In this document: positions 39,151-51,408 of the stretch, one piece after another
Numbering within the stretch: position 1 is the first letter of the stretch
Layout: every line of letters begins with the position of its first letter
Assembly (NCBI GenBank): GCA_029582165.1
Contig: CM055880.1
Span: 496,001 to 560,000, forward strand
DNA length: 64,000 bases
Direction of reading: 5' to 3'
Source: Portulaca oleracea
Lineage: Eukaryota; Streptophyta; Magnoliopsida; Caryophyllales; Portulacaceae
Made by a program: the position numbers and the translations under genes
The notes under the pieces: model-generated
What the model saw: only the letters and a program-made list of their open reading frames with translations
The model's database searches: none
What the model was told of the DNA's origin: nothing

Positions 39151-40725
39151 TCATTGGGCTGATACTTCCTCTTCAGTTGGGCTTGAACCATTTGGGATCG
39201 ACCCATTGACATCCCTGGGCTCACTCGAACCCTTGTACTGCTTGACCAGCTTGGCAATCTCGTCCCTCGGTATCAACGGCACGTAGCCCACGAGTGGGAC
39301 CCCCCTGGCCCGCAGATCGGTTACGAGCTGGTTGTACTTCTCGGAAAGGTGGGCTGCCGTGGGGACAGTCAGCTCGGCCACCACATGGAACGGGGGCAGC
39401 CCATCTAGCTTGCACCACAGCTTGACAGACTGGTCCAGGGCCAGGTTCTTGGACTCCTCTGCCGCGTACCGGGCTGCTGCCATGGGCCCACCGTCTTGGG
39501 CCCGGTGGACCAGATCCTGGGCCTTTTGGGCCGCGGAGTTGAGGAGGGAGTGGGCCTGGGCGGCGAGTTGTTTGGCGAGTGGGGGAGCATGCTCGTCGAA
39601 CTTCTTCTCGGCCACATCGACCTGAAATTGTCACAACAATGTCAGGATTAGAAATCTACACGTCTCATCGACAAGATGTAAAATAAGGTTGGGGGTAAAG
39701 ATTACGGTAAAAAAAAATTGATAAATTGGATTGGATAACGGCTATTAACCTTCTAATTAAAAAGTTAGCATTGTGACTATAATCGCACTGAAAAATTGAA
39801 GATTTTAACAGTTTAGTCGATTGTAATTTGTATGTAGTAACGTGAGTGATTTCTAACTCAGTACTCCACAGACACAGACACAGACACAGTCAAATTACAC
39901 TCTGTAGCTCAGAAATCACAGTTTTTTCAGATTAACCTTTCTTTGAGTAAGTACAGATTCAACATAAATTCTGAATAAGTTCATTGAATGAATAATTCAA
40001 TTCACAAAAGTTACACTACCTTTCTCCTTAAATAAATGTCAATTTAACTAAGTTTTAATTGTTTATTACTCATAAATTATAATAATGAGTTACAGTATAT
40101 AGTTAACATAATTGTAAACTTTACTACAATATTTTGTTAATTTCATATTATAACTCATTATCATTTTTGAATAATTAAGAGTCAAAACTTAATCAAATTG
40201 ACCGAAGGTAGTACAAATCAAAACAGTCATACACCAAATTTTAGAGAATTAGCAAAAAATTTCTAGCTCAAGCTCAAGCCAAAGTCTTAACTATAGAATC
40301 ATGAAAAGTCATTAACATCTGATTTAGTGATTTTACCAAACAAAAACCTACCTTTGTTAAACAGCTCAACCAAAACAAGCAATAAGATCACTAAAACTCA
40401 ACTAGAAACACAAATCAAACACATCAAAATCAAATTTTCGAGGATCAATCAAGTCAAAGAAAAAAAAAGTTACCTTCCCATCAAGAAAAACAAGGAGGTG
40501 ATCAGGGACATCCTTGAATTTATCATACACAGGAGTTACCACAGTCGTAACCGCATTTTCAACAGAATTAACCGCGGATTTCAACGGCCCAGAATTCTGC
40601 TTAGCATAATCATAGAGGTTTGACAACCACACGATCGTGTTGATCGCAGCTGCTCTTACAAATCCCAGATGCTTCAATGCTGATTTTCGTTCTTGGGTTC
40701 TCTTTGTCTCATCACTGTTCTCCAT
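39151..40725 (-). CDS. LDAP1: REF/SRPP-family lipid-droplet-associated protein
   Basis: Two exons on the minus strand, 40725-40474 and 39621-39151, encode 240 aa; the intron is GT-AG, phase 0 and 852 bp. The start ATG (MENSDETKRTQE) follows directly after an ACAG that may itself be the acceptor of a leader intron. The protein shows the REF core throughout: GFVRAAAINTIVWLSNLYDYAK (split here as GFVRAAAINT plus IVWLSNLYDYAK), SAVNSVENAVTTVVTPVYDK, DVPDHLLVFLDGKVD, then an amphipathic Ala-rich second half (AHSLLNSAAQKAQDLV) and VPTAAHLSEKYNQLV. The last ~25 residues are a Ser/Glu-rich tail. Family members coat cytosolic lipid droplets and affect their size and number; rubber-bearing plants use relatives on rubber particles. 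The total length equals what I recall for Arabidopsis LDAP1. The symbol rests on that and on the F-box/MYND neighbour. Exon 2 is GC-rich; the intron carries a Stowaway-like insertion. Confidence 0.92.
40016..40211. mobile_element. Stowaway-like MITE, family S3 copy 2, inside LDAP intron
   Basis: Left end CTACCTTTCTCCTTAAATAA and right (reverse complement) CTACCTTCGGTCAATTTGAT. The interior words ACTCATAAATTATAATAATG and TTTCATATTATAACTCATTAT match the element at 26280-26495. The right flank is TA, the left CA. It lies wholly within the LDAP intron (39622-40473), away from both splice sites. Confidence 0.7.
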
Positions 40726-40948
40726 CTGTTCTATTATAAACCAAATAAGCACAAAAAAAACAGAGAAAAATTCGAGCAAAAATCAAAAACCCTAAAACCC
40801 CAGATCAAATTGGGTAAAACCCAGATCGAAAATAGGTTAAAGATCGAACCTTTGATGATGAAATCGAAGTGGGTCGAAGTTTCTTGATGAAATTTTGAGG
40901 TATTTTTTGTGTTCAAGTAAAGGCAGAATCTTTGGGATGATTTGGGGG

Positions 40949-40956
40949 TATATATT
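40949..40956 (-). promoter_or_regulatory. Possible TATA box of the LDAP-type gene
   Basis: On the minus strand AATATATA stands about 225 bp before the ATG. This leaves room for a leader of about 65 bp plus a leader intron ending at the ACAG before the ATG. Confidence 0.45.
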
Positions 40957-42528
40957 CTTGGGAAAAGGAAAAGGCTAGATAGATCTATAACATTCGCGGG
41001 GATCCTACGGTTGAGACTGAGTTTTAGGTTTGATCCAATGGTGGGTCACCAGCTGATGGAATCTATTTGGTTTTATACTTTTATTTGTGTTTCTTAAAAA
41101 AAGTTAATTGGTAAAAAGGGGGAAATTAGGAAATTTACACCATAAAAAATTAAAAAAGGGTGATGACATTTTTTTTGTCTTTGTCATTGTGTGGTTGAAA
41201 GTAGAGATTTCATGAAGCAAACCATGTGGCAAGAGTTTATTGATGACATGCTTGATGCTATGAAAATATCTTCCATATTAAAATGGACCATTTGACATAA
41301 TAAAATGTAAAATGTAAGATGGAAGCTATACTTTGATTGGTGGTGACATAATGAGCTAATTGATTCAAGTTGGTCCTGCTATTTGTGTTGATTATTTTTA
41401 TGTTAATTGTTTGGATTAATTGTTTGAAAAAGTTGTCTAATAAAATTAGTTGTATTTGAATATAATATTTGTTTAAATTCATTTTTATAATAAGTCATTT
41501 TCAGTAGATTGTTTTAATTAATTTATTGGAAATTTGTTTATTAGGATAAAATAACCAATTAAATAAATTATTTACTAAACACAAAAACAACTTTAATAAA
41601 CAACATGTTTAACATCCTATTAGTTCGGCTTCTTTTAAAGCATTGGAAAATCCGGGCAAAAATATTTTCCTTGATTTTAAATTAGAAAGGAAGCAAGAAG
41701 TTCATTCAGTCATGTATAGGTTAGGTTTAATAATCGAACGGAAAAAAATTAATTTTCTTTCATTCTTTTCAATAGTGGAAAATGCTTCCTAATTGTACTA
41801 TGTCATAGTACTATGCTTAAGCTAAGCACACTTCAATTTATACAACTTTCCATTCGTCCTAAAGTTTGGTCAAAATCACACTATACTATTAATGCATTCA
41901 TCCTAAAAATATGCCGTAATGTTCATTCCACAAAAGTTTATGAAAAAATATAATTTCCACCAATTTAAATTATCACAAACTCATTATATAAGGCTATGGA
42001 TAAGCACATAATTCATTTAAAATTCTATATCTCCAACCAAAGTGATCCATGACATCAATTGAAGCATAAAAACATCTAAAAGGATAACCTAATTTAAATT
42101 GAGGTGATGAACTCACATAACAAAGCAAGTAACTATTAATGTCTCATTTAATCACCCAATCATAAATAAGTTTGTGGCTAAAATAATTAATTCACCTATC
42201 AATAATCAACATCACATGTAAAGATTAGCTAGATTCATGGGTGTGGGTTTAAGATAAGGATAAGGTAGGCATGGGCTAAGGCTTCCATTTTACACTTGTA
42301 TCTATACAATCCCATGTGAATGAAATGCATCATTTTTCTCAAGAAAAGATTTGTGATTTATGCCAATCCAAGATAATGTTTTCAATCAAAATATGATTTG
42401 ATCAATAATGATGAAGACAAGAGATATCAAATTGCTAGAAGTTTGTTTGTCCTAACATTTAGTTTTAGTGGTCATCAAGGTACCTATTAGAATCAATCAT
42501 TTCATACACTAGTCATCAAGGTAATACT

Positions 42529-42797
42529 ATTCTCTCTCTTTTTTTCTTTTTCTTTTTTTTTTTACAGTGTGGATCATAACTCACCATATGACTCAATATT
42601 CTTCCACACTTTAACACATTATATTACACTTTACCACAATCATTATTAATATCTTTCCTCATTTTTTCTCTTCTACTTTTCACATTCTCTCTCATTATAT
42701 AACATATGAATCACACCTTCCACAATTTCATAATACCGCACCATTTCTACATCATATTAACCACATTAAAAAAGAAAAAAGAAAAAGAAGAAGGGCC
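42529..42797. mobile_element. Tourist-like MITE, left end degraded
   Basis: The right end AGAAGAAGGGCC is followed by TTA. The interior has GATCATAACTCACCATATGA, ATTTTTTCTCTTCTACTTTTCACATTC and CACCTTCCACAATTT words typical of the family. The left terminus has dissolved into a CTTTTT-rich tract, and the right terminus into an AAAAGAAAAA tract. Confidence 0.65.
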
Positions 42798-43603
42798 TTA
42801 GTGTTATAGCTGAATCATTTGATGTGTTTGAAAGTAGAATCCATACTTGAAGTCGTTGGTTAGTGGTTAGCAGTGATTTTATCAGTAGTTATTATAAGAA
42901 TTATTTATAAATTATGCATTGAACCCAACAAATTACCATTCTCTTTTATAAATCTAATGCAATTGAAATGATGAAAATTTATTCTATTTGATCAAGAGAA
43001 CAATGACAAGTACATAAGATCCTGTTTAAATGAATGCTCCTCTTGAAACTCCCTTTTGCTCCAAATCTATTAGGAATTGGGACAACTCAAGAGGACCATT
43101 GCAGGGTGCCATACTGCACTACTGCCTTGCCCATAAAAATTATTAAAAAAATATAAAATAAAAAATAAATTCTCTTTTTTGCATTAAACCAGTGATGGAA
43201 CTCAAAAAGAAGTAATATGTAATAAATATATTACTTTTGTCTATTATTTTTGACTTTGTACATTATGCAATATTTTACTTTAGTTATTTTTATTAATATA
43301 TTTCAAAGAATTATGTCTAACAACAATATCCTTAGATAATAGATAACCATATATGTTGGAAAAGAACCTTAAAAACCTTACCATACATAGTTTATAAAGA
43401 TAAATAATTTAAAATAAAAATGAGACAATTTATTTTCTCACGTTGGGAACATTTCACTTGAGAGTACTATTTTTTTGGTCTAACTTTGGGTACCTGTGAA
43501 AAATATCCAAGGGAGACAATCTACCATTCTATTAATGAGTTACATATATACAATGACCCACAACTACTAGTCAAATGGGGATTATTCCACACAACATTCA
43601 ATT

Positions 43604-43884
43604 TGCCCTGTTCTTTTTTCTTTTTTTTTGTGGTGGGTGCCGGGTGGAGTGCAGTGATGGTACGTTGCGGTGAAATCATTGAAAAATGTAGTGAAATGTG
43701 ATGTATTGTGGTGAGACTTGTGGTAGGTGGAATAGGTGAGGAAAGAGAATATAAAAAGTAGAAGAAAAAAGTCAAAAGATATATTGATAATGATGGTGTT
43801 AAAGTGTTGTGAAGTGTGAAAAAATATTGAGTAGTATGATGAATTGTGATCCCGCATTGTACGGCAACATAAAAAAACAAGGTC
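43604..43884. mobile_element. Tourist-like MITE
   Basis: Left end GCCCTGTTCTTTTTTC, right (reverse complement) GACCTTGTTTTTTTATGTTG; TTA follows the right end. The interior GAGAATATAAAAAGTAGAAG is near-identical to the copy at 31518-31797. The left target site is decayed (ATT). Confidence 0.75.
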
Positions 43885-44568
43885 TTAACCAAACTTCTAA
43901 TGTTGGTTTTTCCACAATTGAAACTTCAAAAGTAGGCCCATAATGCCACAAAAGCTTCCAGGAAATAGAGTGCCAACAATCCCTACCATTAAAAATTGTG
44001 GCCACGGAGATTCAAACCCTAACATGAATAGTAAATCATGTTACTTCCACGTCACTTTTTTCCCGATAATTCAATGCCTATACAAGGCTGAATAGTCTAC
44101 ATCGACAAGATGCAAAGTTCTCCAAACAATAACGACGATATTATGCAACGAAATCATGAAAACAAGCACCCAAAACTACGTACCTCAATCGATGGATTTT
44201 GCCATCCTCAAAAAACCAAAGAAATAGGGCAACATGCATTTATGCTAGAATGCCTAATAGCAAAGCATTCATAGAAGGTACACACTACAAAGAAAGATGG
44301 TAATGTAGAAGAGAGATGTAAGTTTCAAGAGGAAACTCTATAATCTAAAGCAGCCTTAAACCTGGCAAAGTTTACAAATGTTTGATAAGAGATTACAATT
44401 ATCAGCAAATCGGGTTTTTTTTGGTTCATTTTCTCAACCTACCTGATTGATTACACTAACCACATTTGCGGCACGACCAAAGTTCCAGTTTTTTTCGAGA
44501 AGAGAATGAGGGTCCCACAGGATGCCAGCTCAGCAAGTAAACACGGGGTTTACGAGTGTTAGTGTTAC

Positions 44569-47500
44569 CTATCGGTCGAAGGGGTCCCCTCTGTCTGAAC
44601 TTGAAGGAGGGTAAACAGCAGCAGCTATTCTCTGCCTTAGATTGAATTTCTGGGCAATCAGTGGCCGTACATCTTCCACTCCGATCAAGCTCTCCAGAAA
44701 TGGCAGTAAATGCAGCAGCTCTTGGTCTGAGCGGTCATCAAACCAACTCTCGATGGGAATTCCATTGTCCACTTGAAAGCCAAACGCCTGTGGGATTACG
44801 GAACTGGATTAGAATTATAGAATATGACAGTCTGGATCATAAGGTCTCGTGAATCAAGCATATGGCCTTAATTATCTGGGTTTGGGTCATTCCGAGTGCA
44901 ACTGAATTGGTCAACAAACGAAAAATTGATGAGCTTTTGTGGGTAATTTCGGCTGGGCAATTCAGACGAGTGTCAATACGAGTTCAGATGACAGAAACAA
45001 GAAAAGTACCGGGTCCATATAGAAAAAAGGGTCAATGTCAAAAAAAGCCATTATTTTTGAAACAAAATGGAGAATTCAGTGGCAATTTTGACACTTTGAA
45101 AAAAATAATGGCACTTTTTACTAAATTGAAAATTACAGTGGCATTTTTATCCCAACACTCCAAAATTTAGACAAAAAGCCTATTTATTTGCACAAGGTTA
45201 AGGGGACAGCAGCTTTCGGATTTAAAGGGAGGGAGAGGACAGCACGAATAATCGTGGAATGATAGAACATCAGTACTATGATCTGTTTTTTCATGGGTAA
45301 ATCTAAATTTACACTTTCCGACCCTTTCTTGTTAAAGTATAAACCATTTATTAGACGTTCAACCATTAGCTAAGTTTTTTGTTTGAGATGATTCCACATG
45401 GAACCAGGGCTATTGCATGAATGAGAGGTCTCAACTTTTCACCACGTCAATCAAACAGTTTTCTCTCAACTTTTACCACATTAACCTCTTTTCAACCTTT
45501 TCTGATCCTTCAACCCATCCTCATCTACCTTTAAAAAGAACAGATTCTAATTCAAAACAAAATCAATTCAGAATGAGTACCTGAGGAGAGTTGTCGATTA
45601 TGATAACTCGAGACAAATCACGGCCAAGAACAGACAAATCCTTTAGGTAGTTACCATCCACATAAACACATGATTCACGGTAAACCCGATGGCGGAATAC
45701 CCTCCTCTTTGGATCCAGAACATTCAGCAGTTGTTCAGCATAAATACTTTGGCTGGCAGTAAAAATGATTATCTCAAAAAGACCCGCAACCCTTTCCATG
45801 AAATCATGAAGGTGGGGCCGACAGCGGACATAGACCGTATGGTTTTGCTGGTTGAAGTTCACAGTGAATGTGAAGTCCGCATCCTCACAAGGCTCAAGAC
45901 TGGAGTGCACTAGAGTCTCTGCCATTCAAGAATTTCAAGAAAATCGTAGAGTGAAGTTCCCGATAATATTCACGAAAATTGCTGAACCTCGTCATCAGGC
46001 CAAAAAAAAAATGAAAACGATAGTAGTCATGAACCAAGATGGTTACTAACCATCCTGAACTACCCTTAAATTGCTCTACATTTCTATTCCTGCATACTTA
46101 AATCATTAAAAATGTACGTCTCATTAGTTTGAGGGTTAATCTATCAGATAAAATTCTCTATTATGGTTGATATGATTAGGGTGTCATTTATATTTTTTAT
46201 CGTATCAGATAAACGTTATGCACCTAAAAGTTGTTTAATACTTTATTATTTAACATCATGGAAAACATGAATAATAGACAACTCAAGATGTTAAAAGCAT
46301 TTTGATTCAAGACGCATACCATCCAAGTCCAAGACTAGTGTGGTTCTGGGGCTCCTCCGAGTCTGTTTGGGTAGTAACAGAGGGCGAAATGTGGGGACAA
46401 CAGACGATAATTCAGGCAAGTTTTTTATGAAGTAATAGGGATCAAAGTCGTCGAATTCTTCATATTCCTCTTCTTCTACAGACGCATCAACCATGATGGT
46501 GTCTTGCTCATGTTCATCTAAACATTCCAGCTTTGAGTTCTTCATAGCAAGATATATGGCTGAGACTTCAGAAGAAAGGCAAGCTTCCTGTGTATCTGCA
46601 TTCACAGACAAGCCCACAATATTCAATCATAGCATGTCAAGCTGTATCTTTAAAGAATGAGGATTTTTTATTATGATGGTCATATTAAACACGCAAGTTA
46701 ACTTGCCCGTGGGTGAAAATTTTCATTTTGACACTAGGAAATAGAAATCTGAAGCTTTTCACCAGCCTTATGGCTGCGATAGCGGCTTTCCAGATATTCC
46801 ATCAAAAAATTTACAGGACTTGTGCATAAATCTTGTCTAAACAACCATCATCAACATGTAATAAATAACAAAGTGCAAGTTTAACCAATAAGATGTACTG
46901 AGTTTCCTGCAATAGGTTTGAATCATATCGATACATCACTTCACTTGCCTGCATTTTCAAAATCTTCTTCAACGTTTTTGGACAAGTGAAACGATGGTGA
47001 AAAAATAGTTCCTGAGTCACAATGAGCAGTGTCCTCATTCCGTTCCTGTCATATATCAGACAATTAATATTTTGTGAATCAACAGAAAAGACCCTACCAA
47101 AATATGCAAATAAGAGATTGTGCAATGAAGTCCATAAATAGAAGTCAGCAACCCTCAACCCACCCTCCTTTCCTCCTAAAAGAACCCCACACCCAGAGAA
47201 ACAGCCATAGAAAAATCCATAGCATTCTTTTCCCTTTTTTGATTCACTCTATTCACATTGTAAGCCACAATCTATAATACAAAACGGAACATAAAGAAAC
47301 AATAGATGTCTCAAGATGATACAAAAGACAACAAAGTATCCAATACTACACATCCAAAGCAACAGAATAAGCATCAAGAAGGTGCAATTGTATTAACTAC
47401 CTTGAGGACAGTTGAAGCACCACTAATTTCATCATATCCCAAAGACGCATTCAAAGCCTCATCTTGCAGTGAGACATACTTGGCGTTCAGGTTTGTAGTA

Positions 47501-49207
47501 GCAGCAACCACATCTTTCTGGGAAAGGGTCCTGCCTGAAGTTACACAAGCAAAGTGATGATGAGATTTGAAGATGGCCTATAACTAAATATCCTATCTAG
47601 AAATTCATATATACTAAAAACTGTTCTTTCATTCGCAAGGGGAGATTTTCATTCCCTCAATAAATAGTGGTCAGTTATTTTGGTGGCTAGAAACCCATCC
47701 CCTCAGGCCAACTCTTGTGCTACTAAAACTTGGGTACAGGTGTGAAACACACTTAGGTATACAACTGGGTTTCTGACACCTTAGTTATACTGTTTCAAAA
47801 CTAGGCTCAAGCAGCACTTGTTTGTAGAACGGGAACGCAAACATGTACTTTGTGTAAGTTTCTTTGTCCTATTGTTAAAGACAGAGAGATACCACCCTAA
47901 ATGGAGAATCAGACTAACAGATAAGCTACCCCCCCCCCCCTCTTTTCATCCACTAAGTTTGACAATGAGACAGGTGCCTTTCATGACATACCAGTATTGA
48001 TTTGCTGAAAGAAACATAAGAAGTACTTAGTATATATCACTGTTTTCAAGTCTCGACTGTTAAAGCACAAGCTGTAGGCCATTCACACATTGCTTTGTGG
48101 CTGCCTCATCAGCCCCTCATCTAGTTGCAGGCAATTTCCCCGGATTTGAGTCAAGTTGCGAGATGATTATTCTGATAAATATAGCTAATTTCATACGAAC
48201 AAACAGCTAAATACTACCTAAGTAGTAAACTGAGGATTGTTTTATCCTTAGGTTGCCTGAAACTCGCATAATAGCTACACAGATTCATCTTTCTGATCAT
48301 GGTGACCAAACTTGGCCAAGTCAAATAGATAGCTGATCTGGACAGAAGGTTCGAAGGAGCTGTCTTTAGTTCTACAGCAACCTTGAAAGTTGAGTTCCAT
48401 TTTCATTCTGAATGCTGGCATACATTTGGCATGCACTAGTCAAACTAAGTCAAATCATAAACTTCATAATCAGGTAGGTGCTCTTCATGAGAGGGTAAGT
48501 ACAATATAGTGTGTTTAGAAGGTAACTCTGACAACCCAAATACATAAACTTAAACACCAAAAGTTCTCGGACAATCCAAAGTAAAAATTTTAGAGAATGA
48601 AACAAGGTAACTTTGACAACCCAAATACATAAACTTTAGTATGAAATCTACTGAATGAAACTCTTTAAACTTGATCCAGTTAACTCTGAAAGCATGAACA
48701 AATTTAATCGAATTACCACAGTCCACACTAGATGCCAGTCAATTCCCTAATTAAGGACCAGCAGAAGCAAAGATATAAGCATTTGGCAATAGTTGCATAT
48801 TTCTAGTAGCAGTAACATATCACAGGTCATAAAGTTTAAGTTCTACCTCATGGACTACAAGCTTGAACCACTAAAAAAAAGTCCAAAATAAGTCAATATC
48901 AACTCATGAAGACAAAGGTCCTACACTAACAAGCCACATACCTGTTCCACAGAAAAACATTCATATCTCATTCGCTAATAATCTAATTTAACTTGTTCTA
49001 ATTTAACAAATCAGCAAACTTGTCTTTATCAAGCCACGGTGCTTTCTTACCAGCTGTGGACTTTCTAGTAGACGACGTGATAAAGCCCGCTTTTTTCTTC
49101 TCGGGAACTTGAGCATTTTCAGATTGCTTCGTCTGAGACCTTGATATTCTGGTATTACCCTGATTTCGGGCAGAAGTTCGGGAAGAAACTCTTTTCTTTG
49201 TCTGCAT
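44569..49207 (-). CDS. SSP4: SCP1-like small CTD phosphatase (FCP/HAD family)
   Basis: Six coding exons on the minus strand, 49207-49051, 47534-47401, 47045-46949, 46595-46320, 45918-45581 and 44787-44569, encode 406 aa; all phases match. Residues 1-97 are basic and Ser/Thr-rich; 98-129 carry [10 protein letters not shown]; about 165-185 form an acidic patch ([16 protein letters not shown]). The FCP homology domain starts near 213 with LVLDLDET, the DxDxT motif at 219-223, whose first Asp is the expected phospho-acceptor. Then come [43 protein letters not shown], the [21 protein letters not shown] loop (split for length: [21 protein letters not shown]) and IIIDNSPQ, ending LNLLPF-like [17 protein letters not shown]. 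Family members dephosphorylate Ser residues of the RNA polymerase II C-terminal repeat, in the nucleus. The symbol is by resemblance to Arabidopsis SSP4 and not certain. Intron 3 uses a GC donor. Intron 4 splits the DLDE codons and holds a MITE remnant. A small missed exon in the 1.5-kb intron 1 is possible. Confidence 0.92.
46025..46318. mobile_element. Decayed MULE-type MITE in phosphatase intron 4
   Basis: Shares with the elements at 4630 and 22830 the words CAAGATGGTTACTAACCATC near its left end, TCATTAAAAATGTACGTCTCATTA (about 46101-46124), CTATTATGGTTGAT, a GCACCTAAAAG word and, at its right end, CTCAAGATGTTAAAAGCATTTTGATTCAAG. It is shorter (about 290 bp) and has no clear target duplication. 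Its right terminus reaches the GTATGC donor of intron 4 at 46314-46319. Confidence 0.6.
46943..46951 (-). other. GC splice donor of phosphatase intron 3
   Basis: The minus strand reads CAG|GCAAGT, the usual consensus of GC-AG introns, with the exon ending at 46949. Reading on without splicing meets TGA within two codons. Only the GC donor (phase 1) joins in frame to the acceptor at 46595; the nearby GT (AA|GTGAAG) would give phase 2 and break the frame. Confidence 0.75.
47929..47940. repeat. Poly-C tract in phosphatase intron 1
   Basis: A run of 12 C residues followed by TCTTTTC, within the 1.5-kb intron 1 (47535-49050). Confidence 0.9.
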
Positions 49208-50440
49208 ATCCAAACTAAGGACTTCTCCAATTTATCATTCACTAGAATCCACCACGAAACTACCCACGAAAAAAGAACTGCAAAGCAAAGAGCTCCTATG
49301 AGATTACAGAGTTTGTAGCAAAACAACACAGAGATAGGAAAATAAGAACAAAGTATTGTACTGCTAGGACTAACAGGTTAAAGATTATACGGAATTATCA
49401 ACAGACAGAACTAACAAACAGTGGAAGCATCAGCAATAACAAAATACCCAGTTAGTTTAAACTTGATACACAAAACTTCCTTCTTTTATTTATATACCAG
49501 GATTAAACTTTCACCTAGCCAAGTGTGAACACATGTATATATGTCAAATTGTCAACATGCTAGAAATATAATTGGCAAATTTGCTACAAAAAAACTTTGG
49601 CAAGGCTCTGTACATACATGCAAAAATAACATTATTCCTCTCCAAACAACACAAGCAATGCACATTTCAATTCCAACCTATTCAAGCATCAACCACTATA
49701 GTACCAAGACAGTGATTTCTATATTTGTTCTAGCAAACAAACCCAAAAAACTTTAATAAGCAACTGAAAAACACCCAAACACCAAAACTATTACAACAAC
49801 AAATAATCAAATTCCAGCTTCAAATAAATGTCTCAACACTCTGATTCCCAAAAAGTCAAAATTTTGCATTCAAATCCACTGTATAACTCCCAAACTACAC
49901 CAGAAAAATCGCACCAAAACACATCAGATCAGTACAGATTACTATTCCCGATCATTTACTCCACAACAACTTCCGAAACCACCCCATACCCTTTTCTACT
50001 TTTAGGATTTCAATAAAAACCCTAAAAACTAACAAACCTCAGTGATTCACATTTCCTCCAAATCTTCACACATAAGCCAAACCCCTAACTCACACACACA
50101 GATCACCAGTCTCAATAACAATGTCACAAACGAACGACCCGAAACCCTAAAAACCCTAACACGAATAAATCAAACCCAAATGTGAGCTGAAATAGCATCA
50201 TTGAAACCTCACCTGAACTAATTTCAGCTGCTCCGATGAACTCAAAACACCAATTTCACCCAGAAGAAGGAGGATGAGGAGGCGAAAGAGATAGAAAGAG
50301 GGGGGAATCAAGATCGAAATCAAAACCCTATACTTTCTGAATCGAGGAAATCAAGGGTATTGAAGAATAGCGGGTTTTTGAGAGCTTGAAAATTTTCCTC
50401 TTTCCCTCCAGAGAGAGCAGAGTGAGAAAGTAGAGAGAGG
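49208..50440 (-). other. 5' leader and leader intron of the phosphatase gene
   Basis: On the minus strand a leader exon from about 50440 to 50213 ends at TTCAG|GTGAGG. A matching acceptor TTTGCTTTGCAG ends at 49278, so 49277-49208 is the rest of the leader. This gives a leader intron of about 935 bp (49278-50212). The presumed start region (about 50400-50440) is CTCTCT-rich with no obvious TATA box. Frames within the intron on either strand lack domains. Confidence 0.6.
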
Positions 50441-51127
50441 GAAAACGAAAATGAAAACGAAAATGAAAAATTAGAAATTAAAGAGGGAGAAAAAATGGAG
50501 AAAAATTAGAGGACAGAGAAAATGGCTGCACTACCAGTGGACCTTATTGAAGATAAAGTATAATTAGGAGTGTTCAGAAAAAGGGGAAAATAAAATAAAT
50601 ACTTGAAAATATTTTTTCCTGAATTTTGTACATATATTTCTGTTTTTCTGGGTACGATTTCTAAATTGTTTCCACGCGCGAATATTGGAGATTTGGTTCA
50701 CGCGACGATTATGATCCGAACACGTATTTGATTGGCGGTTGCATAGCCAATCTTACAGAGCGTGACTTTGACGCTCAATGCTTGCTTTGTAGGAAATACC
50801 GATCAAAGGAAATTACTTGCTGAAAAAATAAAATTATGTATAATTCTAGCTCAATTATTGTCATTTATTTTTAATATTTTCTAAAAATATAAAAATAAAC
50901 TTAATTTGAATTTGATAATAATATTTTTTCATAAAATTGAAAGAATTTGACGCGTATTTAGAGATCGTAAATTCTAGTATGAAACTGTCTCATGTAAACT
51001 CATCGCAATACTAATTCCTTGTATGGTGAGCATTTTGTATATTTTACTATGAGTAATAAGTTGTATTAGCATGGTTTTTCAATACGAAGGTGGCTAATAA
51101 TTTATGAACATATTACTTTTCTCATAG

Positions 51128-51408
51128 TCACCTTGATCTTTTTGTGGTACTATACTGCATTTTGTCGCAATTTACCACAAACTACTGCATCTTACCATAT
51201 CAGATCACACTTCACAACAATAACCATAATTTTTCTCTTAACTTTTTACTTTTGTCTCTCTTCACCTACACACCTCACCATTCTTACCACTAATTTTACC
51301 ATAACCTACCGTTTAACACTGCAACATACTTACATACCATACTATCCATGTGTTTTGTCATGCCATGTCATACCCTGCATTCTATCATCCGCAGAAAAGA
51401 ATATAGCC
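51128..51408. mobile_element. Tourist-like MITE, diverged
   Basis: The right end (reverse complement GGCTATATTCTTTTCTGCGG) keeps the family terminus; the left end CCTTGATCTTTTTGTGG is decayed. Interior words ATTTACCACAAACTAC, CATAACCTACCG and CTCTTCACCTAC fit the family. Confidence 0.65.

Larger units (their letters stand above)
40960..44568. other. Intergenic between LDAP-type and phosphatase genes
   Basis: No gene recognised. AT-rich sequence with two Tourist-like elements (about 42529 and 43604) and a weak TTAATTGTTTG-rich stretch near 41390-41590. The final ~400 bp probably include the 3'UTR of the phosphatase gene. Confidence 0.55.

Noticed and set aside
48998..49213. Earlier start (TTG) for the phosphatase giving two more residues
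   Set aside because: Plants start at ATG; the ATG at 49207 is used instead.
49003..49329. 108-codon minus-strand frame overlapping exon 1 of the phosphatase
   Set aside because: It is out of phase with the downstream exons; the frame starting at 49207 joins in phase and has the plant-like basic N-terminus.
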